Shown: positions 6,131 to 8,738 of the stretch, piece by piece
Layout: every line of letters starts with the position of its first letter
Numbering within the stretch: the stretch's first letter is position 1
Assembly: GCA_051867815.1 (NCBI GenBank)
Contig: JBJDZD010000093.1
Span: 1 to 8,738, forward strand
Reading direction: 5' to 3'
DNA length: 8,738 nt
DNA from: CAG-390 sp051867815
GTDB taxonomy: Bacteria > Bacillota > Clostridia > Oscillospirales > CAG-272
Made by a program: the position numbers and the translations under genes
Notes under the pieces: generated by a model
Told to the model about the DNA's origin: nothing
The model's database searches: none
Seen by the model: the letters and a program-made list of their open reading frames with translations, nothing else

Positions 6131-7102
6131 ATGAGAATTATTAAGATTGAGAAAAACGATGCCGGCCAGCGTCTGGACAAATTTCTGATCAAAGCCGTCA
6201 AGGGCTTGCCGAAGTCGCTAATGTATAAATTCATCCGCACGAAAAAAATCAAGCTCAACCGCGCGCGAACCGAGCCGGATGTTATGCTTACGGAGGGGGA
6301 CGAGCTGCAACTCTTCATAAAGGACGAGTTCTTTGATTCGCCGGAGAAAGACGTCGGAGCAATCGCGCGAATCGAGCCGAAGCTTGACGTGGTCTTTGAG
6401 GATGAAAATATAATCCTGCTCAACAAGCGGCCCGGCGTTCTCGTCCATGAGGACGACGAGGGCAGGGATAATACCCTGTTGATGCATTTGCAGAGCTATC
6501 TTTACCGCAAGGGGGAATACGACCCCGATGCGGAGCAGTCCTTTGCGCCTGCGCTTTGCAACCGCATAGACCGCAACACGGGAGGTATCGTCATTGCGGC
6601 AAAAAACGCCGCCGCCCTACGCGACATGAATTACCGAATCAAATCCGGGCAGATAGGCAAGTTCTATCTTTGCGCCGTCCACGGCATCATGCCCAAACAA
6701 CACGATATTCTGAGGGGCTATCTGCGTAAAAACGAGAAGACCAATACCGTTGAAGTTTCCGATGTCAGTCGCCCCGGATGGCGCGAGATCATTACAGGTT
6801 ATCGCGTTGAAGCCACCAATGGAGGCAACAGCCTGCTTGAGGTCGAGCTTTTTACGGGCAGAACACATCAGATACGCGCACATCTTTCCCACATCGGTCA
6901 TCCGCTTCTCGGTGACGGTAAATACGGCGTCAACCGCGAAGATAAAAAGAAGGGATATCACTATCAGGCGCTTTATTCCTACAAGCTTCGCTTTAACTTT
7001 GAAAAGAGCGGTGATGTTCTCGATTACCTTTCGGGCAGAGAATACCGCCTGCCGCGCGAATCTATCTGGTTTTGCGCCGATTTTGACGGGGGTAAACGAT
7101 GA
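6131..7102 (+). CDS. RluC/RluD-family pseudouridine synthase
   Basis: A 323-residue enzyme that isomerises specific uridines, most likely in 23S rRNA. An S4-type RNA-binding domain occupies about residues 13-60 (GQRLDKFL at 12-19). The catalytic domain follows, with the active-site aspartate Asp147 in NRIDRNTGG (144-152) and the conserved TGRTHQIRAHL at 242-252. The common HRLDR form is here NRIDR; the catalytic Asp and its neighbouring Arg are kept. The start at 6131 fits the family's N-terminus, yet no Shine-Dalgarno sequence precedes it and a stable hairpin ends 11 bases upstream. The stop overlaps the next gene's ATG by four bases (ATGA), suggesting translational coupling. The exact target (RluC-, RluD- or other-type) cannot be settled from the sequence. 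Confidence 0.93.
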   Translation: MRIIKIEKNDAGQRLDKFLIKAVKGLPKSLMYKFIRTKKIKLNRARTEPDVMLTEGDELQLFIKDEFFDSPEKDVGAIARIEPKLDVVFEDENIILLNKRPGVLVHEDDEGRDNTLLMHLQSYLYRKGEYDPDAEQSFAPALCNRIDRNTGGIVIAAKNAAALRDMNYRIKSGQIGKFYLCAVHGIMPKQHDILRGYLRKNEKTNTVEVSDVSRPGWREIITGYRVEATNGGNSLLEVELFTGRTHQIRAHLSHIGHPLLGDGKYGVNREDKKKGYHYQALYSYKLRFNFEKSGDVLDYLSGREYRLPRESIWFCADFDGGKR

Positions 7103-8700
7103 AGCTTGATTCATTTATCAGACCCGAGAAGAAGTGGTTGCAGTTCATCTATTTAACCGTTTCCGGAATCATTTCGGGAGTTTGCATGGCGTTTCCGAGC
7201 ATGACGGGTGCGGTGATTGAATGGATCGCCTTTATCCCGGCCGCGCTCGTCGTTTTTACGGCGGCACAACAGAAAATTAAGCTCTCCCGTGCATATTGGG
7301 GTGGCTTCTGGCTGGTCTATTCCCAGCATATCATCGTTTACCATTGGTTTATCAGCTTCTATCCGCTTGATTTTACGGAGCTTTCAAAACCTGCGGCGGC
7401 CGGTGTCGTATTCCTCGCAATATTTGGAATTTCGTTCCTTGCGGCAATGTTCGGCGGTGTTTTCGGAATGATGACTGTCGGGATTGCCAAGCTCAAAACA
7501 GCGCATAAGCATCCACTGCTCGTTCCTCTTGCCGCCGCCTCGGCTTACGTGCTGAACGAATGGATACGAACCATGTTTTGGTTTGGAGTGCCATGGGGCA
7601 GGCTTGCACTCGGTCAGCTGACGGATGGCAAGCCGATATCGGTTCTCTCTGCTTCACTGTTCGGCTCGTACTTCATAGCATTTTTGATTGTCCTTGTTGC
7701 CTTCCTGCCGGCTCAAGCGCTTTTCCTAAAAAAATTCAAGCTTCGTCCGGCGCTTGCGGCCCTGCTCGTTGTCGCGAACCTGATAACCGGAGCAGTAATT
7801 GCAAACGTGACGCTAAATGAGAAAACGACCGTTAAGGTGGCGGCAATTCAGGGCAATATCAATTCACGCGACAAATGGTACGGAATGACTGACCGCGAAA
7901 AATTTGAGTTGTATCTCGATCTCACCGTTTGCGCCGCCGAGGAAGGAGCACAGCTTATTGTTTGGCCCGAAACCACGCTTTCCGACGACTCCTATTTTGA
8001 AAATCTTGCCGAATTTTGCCGTGAATATGGGATAAACGTCGTGTTTGGAGCATTTGACAAGAACGATGAGGGTGACTATCGTAACACATTAAAACTAATC
8101 GATCATAGCGGCGAGATTTCAGAGACGGTCTATGTCAAGCGTCATCTTGTTCCGTTCGGTGAATATGTACCCATGCGCGATCTTTTCACTATTCTGTTTC
8201 CTCCCCTTGCGCAGATATCAATGCTTGAGAGTGACCTTGCCGCCGGGGATGGAAGTGAACTTTTCAAAATCGAGATAAACGGTAACAGCGTTAATTTAGG
8301 CGGACTTATCTGTTTTGATTCGATATACGAGGAGCTTTCATATTCCTCCGCAAACGACGGTGCGGAGATCCTTTGCATCGGAACGAACGATTCTTGGTTC
8401 CTTGATTCCCGTGCCGTATATATGCATTGTGCTCAAAGCCGCTTGCGCGCCATTGAAACGGGACTTCCCGTCGTTCGCGCCGGAAATACGGGCATTTCTG
8501 CAGTCATAACGCAAAAGGGAGAGGTTCTCCGGGAGCTTGACCCTCTGGTAAAGGGGTATATAGTATCAGATATATGCGTTGATTCCGATGAATCAAATTC
8601 GTATTTTGCAAACGAAGTATTCCTTTGGCTTTGCGTCCTTTACCTCGGCGCAATTCCCGCGGCCGAACTTGCTGTATATTTATCAAAGAAAAGAAAATAA
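7099..8700 (+). CDS. lnt: Apolipoprotein N-acyltransferase
   Basis: A 533-residue membrane enzyme that adds the third acyl chain to the N-terminal cysteine of lipoproteins. The first 240 or so residues hold several hydrophobic segments (about 14-32, 36-55, 98-128, 140-152, 183-208 and 217-237). A nitrilase-like catalytic domain follows, starting at VKVAAIQGNI (245-254). The triad is recognisable: Glu291 in WPET, Lys347 in YVKRHLVPFGEYVP (345-358) and Cys405 in GLICFDSIY. A final membrane helix spans about 506-528. The acidic residue after the cysteine is Asp407, where Lnt usually has Glu (CYE). NEWIR (153-157) and GVPWGRLALGQ (163-173) are also typical. GGGGGT (7088-7093) precedes the start, and the ORF overlaps the previous stop by four bases. 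Lnt is standard in Gram-negative bacteria and known in actinobacteria, so its presence here is notable. Confidence 0.93.
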   Translation: MKLDSFIRPEKKWLQFIYLTVSGIISGVCMAFPSMTGAVIEWIAFIPAALVVFTAAQQKIKLSRAYWGGFWLVYSQHIIVYHWFISFYPLDFTELSKPAAAGVVFLAIFGISFLAAMFGGVFGMMTVGIAKLKTAHKHPLLVPLAAASAYVLNEWIRTMFWFGVPWGRLALGQLTDGKPISVLSASLFGSYFIAFLIVLVAFLPAQALFLKKFKLRPALAALLVVANLITGAVIANVTLNEKTTVKVAAIQGNINSRDKWYGMTDREKFELYLDLTVCAAEEGAQLIVWPETTLSDDSYFENLAEFCREYGINVVFGAFDKNDEGDYRNTLKLIDHSGEISETVYVKRHLVPFGEYVPMRDLFTILFPPLAQISMLESDLAAGDGSELFKIEINGNSVNLGGLICFDSIYEELSYSSANDGAEILCIGTNDSWFLDSRAVYMHCAQSRLRAIETGLPVVRAGNTGISAVITQKGEVLRELDPLVKGYIVSDICVDSDESNSYFANEVFLWLCVLYLGAIPAAELAVYLSKKRK

Positions 8701-8704
8701 TAAA

Positions 8705-8738
8705 TCACGGTTTGTTGACTTGACAGACCGTGACTTTT
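8705..8738 (+). terminator. Intrinsic terminator of the upp-lnt run (reaches window edge)
   Basis: An 11-bp stem (8705-8715 with 8723-8733, one G-U pair) with loop TGACTTG, then C and a T run of at least four that continues to the end of the window. It begins four bases after the lnt stop. Confidence 0.82.

Overview
The window reads as a chromosomal segment of a Clostridia-type Firmicute, plausibly from the Oscillospirales/Christensenellales side of that class. The grounds are the zinc-binding form of L28, an MtaB-type methylthiotransferase, a small GME-fold protein of the DUF6873 type, strong Shine-Dalgarno sequences, a TTG start, compact sigma-A promoters and intrinsic terminators. This placement is inferred from gene content and style; there is no rRNA to settle it.

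Layout, left to right. (1) A + strand gene, cut by the left edge, encodes a phosphopentomutase (DeoB) joined in frame to a cytidine deaminase (Cdd). (2) A perfect palindromic terminator separates it from a convergent - strand block: a DUF6873-type gene, rpmB (L28) with its own promoter and terminator, and an unusually long mtaB-type gene. The mtaB product carries about 400 extra C-terminal residues that look like a degenerate PurL (FGAM synthase). (3) A 419-base divergent intergenic region (5041-5459) holds back-to-back promoters and a 209-bp element. The element has imperfect terminal inverted repeats and is flanked by an 8-bp direct repeat, like a MITE inserted between the upp promoter and its ribosome binding site. 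(4) A + strand run follows: upp, an RluC/RluD-type pseudouridine synthase, and an apolipoprotein N-acyltransferase (Lnt), ending in a terminator at the right edge.

Functional threads. Nucleoside/base salvage is represented by Cdd (cytidine to uridine), Upp (uracil to UMP) and DeoB (pentose-1-phosphate to pentose-5-phosphate). The phosphorylase that would link them is not in the window. RNA and translation functions are represented by L28, MtaB and the pseudouridine synthase. Lnt stands apart as a membrane enzyme best known from Gram-negative bacteria and actinobacteria.

The points most worth following are the two gene fusions (DeoB-Cdd and MtaB-PurL-like), the MITE-like insertion in the upp leader, and Lnt in an apparently Gram-positive background. 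No CRISPR array, tRNA, rRNA or full insertion sequence was seen.
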